Positions 1-11,987 of a DNA stretch of 64,000 bases are shown here, piece by piece. Below the pieces are notes generated by a model that worked only from the letters and a program-made list of their open reading frames with translations, was not told the origin of the DNA and did no database searches. Source of the stretch: Watersipora subatra. Lineage: Eukaryota; Bryozoa; Gymnolaemata; Cheilostomatida; Watersiporidae. The position numbers were made by a program, and so were the translations under genes. Position 1 is the stretch's first letter; each line of letters starts with the position of its first letter. Where the stretch lies: assembly GCF_963576615.1 (NCBI RefSeq), contig NC_088712.1, positions 27,557,870-27,621,869 of the forward strand, read 5' to 3'.

Positions 1-889
1 AGCACCAGATCAGCCAAAGTGATTTTAAGAAGTTTGACTGACCGGGTTGGAGAAAATCATGATTTTTAAAAAGAAAAATCGGAGTTTTTTATTTGAATCA
101 CTTTTTTTTATTTGGATCGGACTTTTTGAAAACATCAATTACCAACTTTTTTTGATAACCGCTAACATAATATTATTTTATTCAAGTGTGCCACATGAAA
201 ACATTAGCAACATAACAAAACAACTTTGCATCACTTTGATTTATTAAAAGTTGTCTTTATTTTAATTTTTACCAAGTTGTGCTTCATATTCACAGTAGCC
301 CCTCTATAAGTACCATTTTTTGACACGGAAAAATCAAAAAATCTTCAAACACGATTTTTTTAGGATGATTTAAATCATTGATTTGAATCGGCCAACTTGG
401 GTCATCTTAGGTCAACCCTGTTGACTGACCTAAAATACCAGATGTAATAATATTTGGGGTGTTATCTACTTTTTTCTGAAACTTTTCTGTTTAGGCTTGT
501 ACAATTTGATGGGTGCCTTACCAATAGTCAGGTTCACCTCCCCTCACCATACTTATAGCGCTACTATTTAATAAGTTACATTTAGAGTATGGTCATATGG
601 TCAGCCAAAACCCTGCTAAGGTAAGTTGAGTTCATACAGTCAGTGCCAGTCAAACGCTGATAATCTAAACTCGGTTAATAAAAAACTTCTATGTAATGCA
701 TCCGCGAATATGCACAGACCGTCAGAGCTGACTCACTAGACAGACGTCTGCAGACTATCAAATTAACTCACTTGTAGTTATGCATAACTACATCAGACAC
801 GTCTGGCATCGTATGATTAACAAAAGTGAGGGAGAAGAACCGACAACAAATTCAGAGCTGAGAAACTGCGAGAGTAAGCAACTACAAAC
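1..889. other. ING intron / left edge, no exon recognised
   Basis: AT-rich sequence with a degenerate inverted stretch near 1-440 (TGACCGGGTTGG near the left end, CAACCCTGTTGACTGACC near 410). I looked for a PHD-finger exon on the minus strand and saw none. Confidence 0.5.
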
Positions 890-1035
890 CTGTTTGCTCA
901 ACTCTTTTGAGCTCTCCAGAGATTGATTAGATGCAGATGAGTGAACCACTGTTGAGTTCTTTGTATCATTGTTAGGTTTCTTACAAGCGCTGCCAGTCCT
1001 TGCTGGTGCCTCACTGAGGGTGTGGTTGGCAGGAT
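890..1035 (-). CDS. ING: ING exon 4 (linker)
   Basis: 146 nt between a CTATAG acceptor and a GTTTGT donor, phase 1 in and phase 0 out. The product is a low-complexity Ser/Thr/Lys linker, as expected between the ING helices and the PHD finger. Similarity alone would not identify it; the phase match and position support it. Confidence 0.55.
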
Positions 1036-3640
1036 CTATAGAGGTATACAAAGACTCCAGAGAAATGCTCAAATAACAGTCTATTTAACAGGCACACATT
1101 ATATCTTCAGTTTTGTGGCACCATCGAGGGTGAACCTGAGAATGGCCACAGCTTATAGTACAACGAAACATCTACTTACAACAGAAATTTGTTCCAGAAG
1201 GTGTTTCGTAAGTAAAAAGGTTTGTATGCACAAGCCGACCATATAAATTCCCTTACAAATCCATTACAAGCCTCCACAAAACTCAGACATAAGAGTTGTA
1301 TAGATCGTAAATACATGCTATGGTTAAAGTCTGTAAGAGATACATGTTCCAATTATATTTTACATAATAATTAGAAAAAGTATCCAGAACAAGAAAAATG
1401 AACAGAAAAATAAGAAATAAAAACTACTAATGGTTTGTTTATCCTTATCATTGGCCATCTAGACTATGTTACGAGAAGACGAGGAGAAGTTTGAGAATGG
1501 AGGGTCAAAGGAGTGTTGTATTGTTGTTTTGGGTTTGTTTTGCTCAGAGTAAATATTTTCAAAAGTAAACATAAAAAGATTTTACATTTGCACTAAATGA
1601 AAAACGCCATCCTACAGAATACACACCACTTGAATTGAAAGAAACAAACATCGTCCTGCCAAGTATGCGATATATGATAACTCCTAATTATACAATGAAC
1701 AAAAACAAAATACTTGTCCATTCGCTAGGAACTGAGTGAAGCGCACTCAAAGTCGCACTAATGCAAAACAAACGGGCCAAGGCATAAAACTAACGAACAC
1801 GCCAAATTAGACATTTTGCTTCCATTTAGGGAAGAAATTTCTAGATGCGAAAGCCTCTAAAAATCTCTTTCCGAAATAGCAAAATATCTACCAAAACATG
1901 TTTTGTAACTCGAAAATTTTTTTAAGTAGAAAAGTAAACAGTGAAAAGAGAAAAACTGAGAAATAACTGAGCGAGTTTGTTTGTTTACCTGCAAATTTCA
2001 CTGTTAAAATGTGTCGAACTGCTGAGGCCGAAGGTGCATTATAAAAACATGATCGTCAATAAAAATGTCAAGTACACATTATTAAAAGACCCAAACAGTT
2101 ACTTTGGCTGAGATTGAGCTGTTGCGTTCTAACTTTACTGTTGTTGAGATCTTTAAATGTTTTAAACTATGAGTACTTACAAATGTATGCTTTGTGGAAA
2201 TGAGAATAGACTATAGACTTGCGCAAGTCGACAGTCTCCTGTTTTGTTTGCAGCACATGTAAACTATGAGTACTTACAAATGTATGCATTGTGGAAATGA
2301 GAATAGACTACAGACTCACGCAAGTCGACAGTCTCATGTTTTGTTTGCAGCACAACAGGAGACTGTAAAGACAAAAATTTAATTTGTTTACTAAATGAAT
2401 GACACATTTTTTGGCTTTGTCAAAGTTTTTTAGCATGACGAGGCCAGTGATAAAGTAGTTGATGAGCTGCAGACAAGTTGCCCATAGCAAAAAGTGGGTT
2501 GTTTCGTTTTGTACCCAATGAGAATGTAATTTTTAAAAACTAAAAAGAAACAACAGGGTAGAAATCCTAAAACTTTGGCAACCTTCGCAATCACTTGAAT
2601 TCTATATGATGCTCAGTGTTACCTCATGACAGTTATCCTACATAATTAAAACTGATTAATTAAACATAATTAGACAGACTCGAGCACATAAGGGGTTACC
2701 TAGATTTTCACGGTCTGCGTCCAACTGTTTTGTTCTGTTTTCTATGTACTCCATGAGAGAGTTGGAGAGCTGAATCTTTTCATCTTCAAACTCCTACAAA
2801 ATTGATCGCAATCTTAAAAAGATTGTAAGGCTGTGACATAAGCACACAAAACAGCTCAGTAACCAAGCAGTGATCTGTTTAACAGAAGTAAAACCTGCAA
2901 TATCTTGTCAGACTTGCTGGGGTACCCAACAACTAAATTGTAAACTAGTGACTCTTTGCATTATGTTTTCAACAAAAAATGCATCACTTGCAACTATTTC
3001 ACGAACTTTTCCTAGCAACGGCAAATGCACGTTACCAAAATTTACCAAATTATAATTTGCTAAAGATTTACAAAGTTATAAAAAAACCATCACCAAAATG
3101 AATTTATAGTTAAATTAACTATTTGCATAAACGTAGAAAGTATTAGTAGTATACTCACCTGCATTCTTAAAAGCATTCGATGCAGTTGGGAAACAAAAGA
3201 ACTGTCAGGTATTTCTCCATCTTTTAAATTTACGAATACTTCTTCAAAAGGTGCGGTGTCTTTTTCTAAATCTATAGATATGACAATTAAGAACGATGAA
3301 AAAACCTGCTTCTATCATGTGGTCCCAATACAGACGTTTAATAGGAATTATCAGCTTAACCGCTAACTTTACCTTGGCTAAATAACACACGCAGGTTGCA
3401 ATATCAACCATATTAGGCGGCATATTTTGACTTTTTTCTATTCACTAGCAACAGAATTTGCAAAGGTATTACGTTTATAGCGTTCAACGTACCTGATAAC
3501 CTCACATCTACTTCTCTAATCTGTGTGAGAATTTTTTGTAAGTCATCGGGTAAAGCCTCGAGACAGTCGAGATAATTTTCCAAATAGGTAGCAGAACAAA
3601 TAGCTTCTACATGCGCTTGATTTAGCACAGACATAGTCAT
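890..3640 (-). CDS. ING: ING-family (inhibitor of growth) gene, exons 1-4, 3' part outside window
   Basis: ING proteins are nuclear chromatin readers. A helical N-terminal domain docks them into histone acetyltransferase or deacetylase complexes, and a C-terminal PHD finger binds methylated H3K4. I see four minus-strand exons: 3640-3493 (start Met), 3271-3159, 2793-2700 and 1035-890. Their phases (1, 0, 1, 0) join cleanly with GT/AG sites and give 167 residues. Exon 1 has the family signature YLENYLDCLEALPDDLQ, then IREVD. Exon 3 has DEKIQLSNSLMEYIENRTKQLD, matching the ING motif DEKIQ...ELVENR..Q. Exon 4 is a Ser/Thr/Lys-rich linker. No PHD exon (CxC...C) was found in 1-889, so it should lie further left. 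The segment encoded by exon 2 is divergent from ING1/2. It resembles the ING1/ING2 type more than ING3, which is inference. Confidence 0.8.
2164..2352. repeat. Tandem duplication of about 97 bp in the ING intron
   Basis: Two copies of a block that starts AAACTATGAGTACTTACAAA and ends in TTTGCAGCACA lie head to tail. They differ by a few substitutions, so the duplication is fairly recent. It lies between ING exons 4 and 3. Confidence 0.75.
2700..2793 (-). CDS. ING: ING exon 3
   Basis: 94 nt between a TTTTGTAG acceptor and a GTAACC donor. It encodes EFEDEKIQLSNSLMEYIEN and then RTKQLD, the best-conserved part of the second ING helix. Confidence 0.78.
3159..3271 (-). CDS. ING: ING exon 2
   Basis: 113 nt between a TATAG acceptor and a GTGAGT donor. 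It completes an Asp codon with exon 1 and ends in phase 0 (reading ...LHRMLLRMQ). It corresponds to the middle of the helical ING domain and is poorly conserved apart from its end, which aligns with the ING LQRALI..Q segment. Confidence 0.65.
3493..3640 (-). CDS. ING: ING exon 1
   Basis: It starts at ATG (3640-3638) and ends in a GTACGT donor, phase 1, after 49 codons. It holds the N-terminal ING signature with the acidic LPDDLQ stretch. The Met two codons downstream is an alternative start. Confidence 0.75.
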
Positions 3641-4137
3641 GGATTTGACACTCTCTTGTCTTTTTGTAGAATTACTTCTTGAGAAAGCTACAAATGAGTA
3701 ATATAGGGTTACTTTTTAAAAATATGTGCGGTAGAGTAAAATCGTAACAAAAGTTGCGGTTGAGAAGATCGTAGCCGCATTTCCAGCGGATTTCCAATGA
3801 CTTTCACAATAAAGGCTACGCGCTGCTTTGATACTACTACGCCTGCGATTTAAGGAATTACATATACACCACTAGCGAGGCGCATCAATCAACCAGCCGA
3901 CCCGATAGCAATGCAAAACCGAAGAACGTGCTTGTTATTAGCCAATTGGGCGCTAAGACTAAGAGAAACGAGTGACAACTCAACGATAACTGGGCAATCA
4001 GCTGCAACAGGAACACGCCCCCTTATAGTAGCGTAATATATTATTAGGAAATAAAATTCGCTTGTCTACCTTCTGCGACTAAAACTTCCAAATGGTGTTG
4101 CTGCTCAGCCTGTTACCCAGCACGCATATACACATAG

Positions 4138-4237
4138 ATATATTGTATCAATTGGTAATGTAATTACCAATTGATACAATATATCAATTGGGCGATTACA
4201 TTGCCCAATTGGTAATGTAATTACCAATTGGGCAATG
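4138..4237. repeat. Cluster of near-perfect palindromes
   Basis: Two adjacent hairpins share the core GGTAATGTAATTACC. The first has arms of about 20 bp ending in CAATATA, the second has arms containing TTGCCCAATT. A third overlapping inverted pair (CAATTGGGC/GCCCAATTG) joins them. They lie upstream of the ING gene start. Confidence 0.75.
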
Positions 4238-5330
4238 TAATTGGTATAATAGCATTGCTCATCAAAAGTTGTATTTTAGAAAGTACAAAAAGGCTAGAAA
4301 CTTTTTGATTAATATATTGCTCATGTAATTATTTTTACAGAATGCAGCAATCTCATCATTCCAAATGACATGATACAGCATGGACTAGCTCAACAAAAAT
4401 AGTCAGCTAAATTCGTACACCAACAAGAAATAATTTCTCCAACTAAAGTCCCTAGTCGGGAACGTAACCCACAATCCTATGCATATAATTACAGAAAGAA
4501 GGACTCATGTATACATACAGACAATGCAAGTAAATATGATGAAAAATTACATATTACCATAAAAGCAAAATCAATAAACATTAACAACTTTTACTGGAGA
4601 GAATTTACCTGCAAAGGTGTTATATTTTGCAGGTCTCTGCAAAATATAACGCCTTTGCATTTCTCTTCGCATTGACATAACAGAATACTTTTTGATAAAA
4701 ACGAATGCTCCCAAAGAGATGTTGTGAGAAAATATAAACATAGTTGCAAGCGCGATGAGAGTCTGCAATACCTCATCATGAGACATCATTTCAGAACCGA
4801 TCAGCGCACCGAAGAGCTATGTGTGGGACAGATTCAAAATCCAGTTCTGTCCATTACAAAAAACTTTGCTATTGGATACAGAGCAAAGTGATACAGCTGA
4901 AAGATGACTGAGAAAAGAAGCTTGCAAGGAGCTAATAGATAAAACAAAGAGTAACAAACTGAGCTGACCAATAAAGCGCAACAAATAGACCTACCAAATA
5001 ATTGCATGTTGTTCAACTAATTATATAGTAAAAACTCTAGCAAAAGTTAAAAAAAATTGCAAGTGATTGGAAAGAAGACAAAAACAAACAGAAGCAGCTG
5101 AATAAATCAAACAAATGGGGATATTTAGCTCAGCATCAATTTTAAATCGTACGCGTAACACGACTCAGAGGTGAACAACCTGATAACCGCAAAAGGGGCA
5201 ATCAAGAATCTCATTAAAGTCTAAGAAACAAACATGGAAAGATGTAACTTAATGACATCATTCGAAAACCTAATGACATCATTCAAAAACCTAATGAGAT
5301 CATTCAAAAACTGGTAGAGACACTAGACAC

Positions 5331-5434
5331 TCACAGAGAGCAGCTTGAGATGATGCAAACTCAGGAGAAACATCCTTTGATCTTGTTCCTGCAGCAGGTT
5401 CAGCATTCTCTGTGGCTAATCTCTTCCAGTCTGC
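5331..5434 (-). CDS. Possible second exon of the THAP-domain gene
   Basis: On the minus strand a TTTTCTTCCAG acceptor is followed by an open stretch beginning ADWKRLATENAEPAAGTR. A GTGAGT donor lies near 5330, and the same frame stops near 5300. The upstream exon (6172-6370) ends in phase 0, which fits this frame. The intron between them is filled by a 47-bp repeat. The product is not recognisable by itself, so this exon rests on splice sites, phase and position only. Confidence 0.4.
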
Positions 5435-5462
5435 CTGGAAGAAAATAGCTAAATGTATCGAC

Positions 5463-6152
5463 ATATTATAGTTTACTAGTGTAACAATATAATAACTAAA
5501 TATACCAAGATATTATAGTTTACTAACGTAACAATATAATAACTAAATATACCAACATATTATAGTTTATTAGCATAACAATATAATAACTAAACATACC
5601 AACATATTATAGTTTATTAGCATAACAATATAATAGCTAAATATACCAACATATTACAGTTTATTAGCGTAACAATATAATAACTAAATATACCAACATA
5701 TTATAGTTTATTAGCATAGCAATATAATAACTAAATATACCAACATATTATAGTTTACTAGTGTAACAATATAATAACTAAATATACCAACATATTATAG
5801 TTTACTAGTGTAACAATATAATAACTAAATATACCAACATATTATAGTTTACTAGTGTAACAATATAATAACTAAATATACCAACATATTATAGTTTACT
5901 AGCATAACAATATAATAACTAAATATACCAACATATTATAGTTTATTAGCATAACAATATAATAACTAAATATACCAACATATTATAGTTTACTAGTGTA
6001 ACAATATAATAACTAAATATACTAACATATTATAGTTTACTAGCATAACAATATAATAACTAAATATACCAACATATTATAGTTTATTAGCATAACAATA
6101 TAATAACTAAATATATCAACATATTATAGTTTATTAGCGTAACAATATACAA
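5463..6152. repeat. 47-bp minisatellite, about 14-15 copies
   Basis: The unit reads approximately AACTAAATATACCAACATAT, then TATAGTTTACTAGTGTAACA, then ATATAAT. Variants alternate between TTACTAGTGTAAC and TTATTAGCATAAC. It fills nearly the whole intron between the THAP exon donor (6171) and the next candidate acceptor (5435). Confidence 0.9.
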
Positions 6153-6171
6153 TAGCAACAGATAATTGTAC

Positions 6172-6370
6172 CCGCACATCGTCCAATGACAGAAATATTG
6201 ATGGAACGGCATGAGCTTTGATCATACGATGAGAGGCTTCCGGCCGCACTTGAAAGTCTGACTCAGTAAAGTGATCAGAGCAGATGTAGGATGTCTTGGT
6301 GGCCACGAAGTTCTTTCTTCCTAAAACTGCAACCCACTTCTGCAGAATGCTGTCATTACCCAGTGGAAAC
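6172..6370 (-). CDS. THAP zinc-finger exon (C-terminal half of the domain)
   Basis: THAP domains are C2CH zinc fingers that bind DNA; they occur in cellular regulators and in P-element-type transposases. On the minus strand, after a CTTCTTAG acceptor, the reading frame gives FPLGNDSILQKWVAVLGR, then the diagnostic ICSDHFTESDF and, further on, AVPSIF, i.e. the FP, W, C, H and AVP anchors. It enters in phase 2, which would complete the K/R before FP, and leaves in phase 0 at a GTACAA donor. The first half of the finger (CxxxxC) must be in an upstream exon to the right, which I could not find. It could be a host gene or a P-like transposon remnant. Confidence 0.75.
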
Positions 6371-6374
6371 CTAA

Positions 6375-7097
<723 letters not shown>

Positions 7098-7104
7098 TAT
7101 ATAT

Positions 7105-8010
7105 ATATTTATATGCTAGCTGAATTTCAATCGGCTGCTCTTACAATGGACCTTCGCCCTGATGATGAGGAAATTGACTGGCACACGAAACCTCTTCATG
7201 GTGCTTACCACCGACAAATATCTAAGGTTGGCGATCTTCACCTGACATATATGTGGCTGAACAAAGGAAACCTAACGACCAATACAGAGTCGCTAATCAT
7301 GGCAGCCCAGGAGCAAGTGATCCCGACAAGGCAACTCCAGACAAAAATCTATCACACTAGAGACGATCCTAGATGCAGACTGCGCAAAGATGCACCTGAG
7401 ACCATCCAACACATCATCAGTGGATGCAAGCAGCTAGCAGGAAACGCATACACTGAGCGGCATAATCATGTTGCAGGTGTTGTGTATAATAGTCTATGTG
7501 ACGAATATGGCCTTAATAAACCACATCACTGGTGGGAAGCTCCTGGTAAGGTCAATGAAAATGACCCGCTAAGATCCTCTGGGACTTCTACATCCGGACT
7601 GACAAGCATGTCCTGGCAAACCAACCAGATATAGTGGTGGTGGACAAAGAGAACAAGAGAGCTACTATAATAGATTTAGCAGTACCCAATGACTACAATA
7701 TAGCCAGCAAAGAAAAAGAAAAGATAGAGAAATATCTCCCTCTTGGAGAAGAGATTGAAAAATGCTGGGATGTAAGAACAACTGTAATCCTAGTAGTCAT
7801 TGGGGCACTGGGTGCAATAACACCGGCACATAAAATGTGGCTTGCCCGGATACCAACAGCAATCAACTCAGTTGAGTTGCAGAAAAGTGCGCTACTGGGA
7901 ACAGCTAAGATCTTGAGGCGAGTGCTCAAACTCCCAGGTCTCTGGTAGGAGACCCGAGTTAGAGCAGAAACTACCACCCATACCGGTTAACTGGGGTGAG
8001 GAAACAATTT
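7105..8010 (+). mobile_element. 5'-truncated non-LTR retrotransposon, restriction-like-endonuclease end
   Basis: The C-terminal end of a non-LTR retrotransposon polyprotein. The first part reads [24 protein letters not shown], then a degenerate zinc-knuckle region CRLRK...[10 protein letters not shown] in which the second Cys is replaced by Arg. A frameshift near 7560-7570 splits the frame. The second part continues [23 protein letters not shown] (the PD of the endonuclease), D and K residues in IIDLAVPND and KEKEKIEKY, and ends LLGTAKILRRVLKLPGLW before a stop at 7946-7948. The short tail ends in a TA repeat. It is dead because it is 5' truncated and frameshifted. Confidence 0.8.
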
Positions 8011-9160
8011 ATATATATATATAAAGATATATATAGATTTCTCAACAAGTGACTGGAAAACTTGCAATGGTCACAAAGTTGTGAGACACGAAAAAATGAA
8101 TTATCCAAACTAAACCGGTTTTTGCTGTGTGGCAATAAAAACACCTGAAATATCAGAAACTGTGCTGAACCACTGGTACAAAAAGGGCACAATGGTATTT
8201 AGCTTTGAGATCACATGCGACTAGGCTGGGAAAGATCATAAAAGAAAATGGCACGTAAAACGAAATCAAGTAACCAATACAATGCCTAAAACATGTTGAC
8301 TAAACTGACAGAAATTTCTTGACAAATAGTGGGATAAGGAAATACATGTACACATTTCTATGTCCATCAGCCACCGGTGAACATATAGTAACAAGCGGCA
8401 TACATATTGATTATTACTTCAGGTATGTTGAAGTGAGCTAGTTGAGAAACATAATTTTGAAAACCCAACATTTTTCTCTTTTTTTTAAATAATAGCTGAA
8501 TTTTTTTTTTCAAAAAATTTAAAAAAAAGGAACTTTTTCAAAATTCTTCAGTACCAAATTATTCAGAGTCAAACAGAGAAAGGGGCTTTTTTCAATGCTG
8601 TTCTTTAATAGATATATAATATATTTTAGATAACCTCTTGGCGGCTGCAATCAACTAGAAAAAACAAAAGCCAAGATAGATCTCTCAAAATAGATCCAGA
8701 TAGTATAAATATCTGATAACAAATTGAAGGTTTGAAGTTGAAATGTACGTTTGGGCCTATAAAAATTTGGAACATCCTGAAACAGGAAAATTTCCAAATA
8801 AGCTCCAGAAGATCAAATGCATGAGACTACAGCTGTTGAGAACGCATATCAGTAGTCCGGGCAGTACACAACATAATTGTGTTGTATAATTCAAATGCAT
8901 TGCTACTTGTATTAGCCTATTAGTTATTGCGTTTATAGACTCCCATATACCATTGCGTCGTTTTTGACCTCCCTTACTTGCTCACTCTTTTTTCTGATTC
9001 TATTGTTCGACCATTGCGGACGTGTTTCTGCTAGTGCTCTCAATTTACAGTACCCTCTTTTATATTTTTAGACATTTTCTTAAACTTTCCTTTCTTTATC
9101 TATATTATCTCTTGACTTAATTGTTTGTTTCACATTAACATAACAAAATAATCTTATTTT
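7990..9160. other. Intergenic, AT-rich
   Basis: Contains a short (TA)n run (8011-8036), poly-T/poly-A stretches near 8470-8530 and no exon that I can support. Confidence 0.4.
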
Positions 9161-9164
9161 ATTG

Positions 9165-9480
9165 ATATTTGGGCAGCTCGGCCGCTTCAGGCGCTGCTCT
9201 GAGTGTTTTTATTCCTAGACACGGAGTGAGACATTTTATTAGTTTTACTTTTATTTAAATTAGTTTTATTTTAAATTCAGTTTAGAAACAACATTTTATT
9301 TTTTTTTCTAAACTGAATAGTGTCATTTTATTTTGTTGGGAGTTGGGCAGCTCAGTCGCTTAAGGGGCTGCTGTGAGTATTTTATTCTTACAGACTCTGA
9401 GTAGAAACTTTTTACCTGATTTTATTTAAAGTCCCTGGTTTTACCTTAGTTTTTTATATAAACTTAAAAGTTTCTTAGGA
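9165..9480 (+). promoter_or_regulatory. Tandem 5' UTR monomers of the LINE
   Basis: The block GGGCAGCTCGGCCGCTTCAG...GCTGCTCTGAG near 9172 recurs near 9348 with GGGCAGCTCAGTCGCTTAAG...GCTGCTGTGAG. Each copy is followed by a tract of ATTTTATT type. Repeated monomers ahead of ORF1 are a known promoter arrangement in some LINEs; promoter activity here is inference. Confidence 0.5.
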
Positions 9481-9482
9481 GT

Positions 9483-9797
9483 ATGGCGAGTGGACGTTTT
9501 GCTAGTAAAGCAAATAAAAATAGTAGGTCGGGAGCAGGAACACCTAAGGGGGCTCAGGGTAATGTTAGAAAACAGAGTGGCAGTTTACAAAGTGCTGCTA
9601 ATAGTGATAAAGACATTGCTGTGCCTTGTGGGCATTGTAATGTCTCTTTCAAAGATAAGGTCGATAGCTTTATCCTGTGTGACTTTTGTCAGCAGTGGTA
9701 TCATCTCAAATGTGTAGATTTGACTAAGGACGAGGCAGGTACTATATATCGACTTGAAACTAAGGGTGTAAGATTGGCCTGTAAAATATGTAATTAA
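9483..9797 (+). pseudogene. LINE ORF1 with PHD-type zinc finger
   Basis: A 104-aa open frame. Residues 48-103 carry a C4HC3-like set of ligands: CGHC, then CDFC, WYHLKC and CKIC. A basic Ser/Gly-rich N-terminus precedes the finger. This is the ORF1 finger of CR1-type LINEs, not a host gene: it lies upstream of endonuclease and RT remnants in the same direction. The stop at 9795-9797 cuts it off from the downstream coiled coil, so the ORF1 protein is probably truncated. Confidence 0.7.
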
Positions 9798-10636
9798 TCT
9801 AGTTCTACTGCACACAACCAATTAGATCGTATTGAAAGGAGTCTCGACTAAATAAAGTCCATGGTTTCAGTAATGATTGATCCAAAATTTGAATCCATCG
9901 AAAATTCAGTGCAATGGCAGTAAAGAACATTGAAAGAAATTCTACGGTCTTGGCTGGAGCAGTTAAAAAAAACAATAAAACAGACTGAGCAAAAACAAAT
10001 AAGAGATAAGAATCTGATTATTTATGACATGGCAGAAAACAATACTAAGCAAGAAACCATAGATAAAGTGCAGGAAATCATGAATAGCTGCCATCTTCAG
10101 GCTAAAGTTGCCAACCGAGGCTTATACCGACTGCTCAGGCTTATACCGGCTGGGTAAAAGAGACAATCTTAAAACGGATAAGCATGGAAAAACATTCCCA
10201 AGGCCTTTAAAATTATGCACTGAAGTGAGAGAGGAAAAATGGGACATTCTTTAAAGAATTAGCAGTCAGAGAATAAAGGGAATTTTTGCTAAACCTGACC
10301 TCAACAAAGAGCAAAGGAAGCGGATTTTCGGCTACGAACAGAGTTGAAAAAGACCAGAGAGGAAAATTCAACGGATGTATACAAAATAGTAAAGGGACAA
10401 ATAGTAAAAATAATTATGTAACTCATAGATAGCTGCTGGCAAACCTTCGATCAAAAAGAGGTAAAATTATTGAGTTAATGGCAATGTCAAATCTTTTTAT
10501 TTCTGTGTGACTAAAACTCATCTAGATGTCTCTGTAAAAGATGGACTTTGATATATATATAGAAATGATAGGGACTTGCATGGAGGTGATGTACTAATAG
10601 TGATCTCAAATCAATTTTGACACTCTACAGTGAGTT

Positions 10637-11092
10637 TTGAGGGATTTTGAAATGTTCCTTCAGAAGTTGTTGCTACTTTTATTCCCAAGCAGTGCAGGAC
10701 TGGTCACCCACATAATAATGTTCTGTATATATATTCCAGCAAGTGGATTTCATTTAGCTGTTGAGCCTTTGAGTGAGTTTTTGTCAAAGCTCACACAGAG
10801 ATATCGAAATGCTAATATATATGTCACCGGTGACTTTAACATGCCGGATATTGAGTGGGAATCGGATGCTTTGGTGAACGTTTCTGGCAAAAACAAACAT
10901 CTGCATCAAAACCTTTTGGACTGTTTCAATGAATTTGGATTTCATCAGTTGGTATCTCATCCAATTCACGTTAAGGGTAACACACTAGATTTGATTTTTA
11001 TTAATTTTGTAAGTAATGATTTGTCTCCTATGGTTATTAGTCGGGGTTTAAGTGATCACTACATGATTGAGTTGGAACTTAGACTTGATTAA
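10637..11092 (+). pseudogene. LINE endonuclease, C-terminal half
   Basis: An open frame ending in AP-endonuclease motifs: VTGDFNMPDIEW (catalytic DFN), LDLIFIN and GLSDHYMIELEL (the SDH catalytic motif). The N-terminal catalytic Glu region is lost or frameshifted upstream of 10690. The frame stops just before the inserted foldback element at 11118. Confidence 0.78.
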
Positions 11093-11117
11093 AGAACTAA
11101 CACTAAGCCTCGACTTG

Positions 11118-11987
11118 TTAAAGGTTGACTTGCAACAAAATTCACATTACAGTTATTTGATATCAAAAGATTCACCATGTCTTACTCTGTTGTGTTGTAG
11201 GTGCAAAATATATGGAAAGGTGATTATAAGCTCTTAAAAGCTCAAAAATGAACATAAAATCGCAGCCACACGAGACCGCCGTAGTTTGGATTCTCTTTCC
11301 AAAACGGTTCAAATGTGACGTAGTTGTGAGAGCTGGTTTCTGTTTACACTTTCATGCAACCTTATTCGTCGAAATATTTTCACAAATATACTTCACGCAT
11401 TCAATAAAACCATGTCTATTGTTCTTAGGCGTCTGTTTTATCGTCATCGTAATGCTGTCACTTTTAGCAGTGATATACTATAACTTACCGTAAAGATTCC
11501 TTTAATTTTTCAGCCTTACCTTGAAGGAGTACATGTCATTGTCTAATAATCATGACGAGCCTGTTGGTCATTCGTGATAATCGAAAAGTACTGCAGAAAT
11601 TATTTGCGAAGTATTGGGTCACATGATCAGATTACGACTTGCCGATTGGACCAAAACAAAACTGTAAAGTAGCGAGCATCTATATTTGATAAGGGGTCTT
11701 CGGAAAAACCTTAAGTGCTTGTCATAAACTAGTGCTTCGATAAGTTTTATATTAAGCTTTTTATTAGCCTTTCAATTCACGTGAGAACATCACGTGACAA
11801 GACAATAAATAAATTTCATGACTACGTCAGAGAAATAAAGAGATTCCAATCTACGTCGGCTTTTTGATTTTGAGCTTTTAATCACATTTCCACATATTTG
11901 GCACCTACAACACAACAGAGTAAGACATGGCGAATCTTTTGATACCAAATAACTGGAATGTGAATTTTATTGCAAGCCAACCTTTCA
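11118..11987. mobile_element. Foldback element copy 1 (862 bp), inside the LINE
   Basis: Ends AGGTTGACTTGCAACAAAAT and its inverted copy (with AGGTTGGC), with TIRs of roughly 125-140 bp. The left flank is TTAA, the right flank TTCA, as expected for a decayed TTAA target duplication. No transposase frame is visible, so it is non-autonomous. Same family as 24576-25452 and 52176-52691. Confidence 0.85.

Noticed and set aside
11248..11493. 81-codon frame inside foldback copy 1, also seen in copy 3 on the other strand
   Set aside because: Conserved only because the element is repeated; no protein family, no transposase motif, and the copies diverge with no sign of codon constraint.
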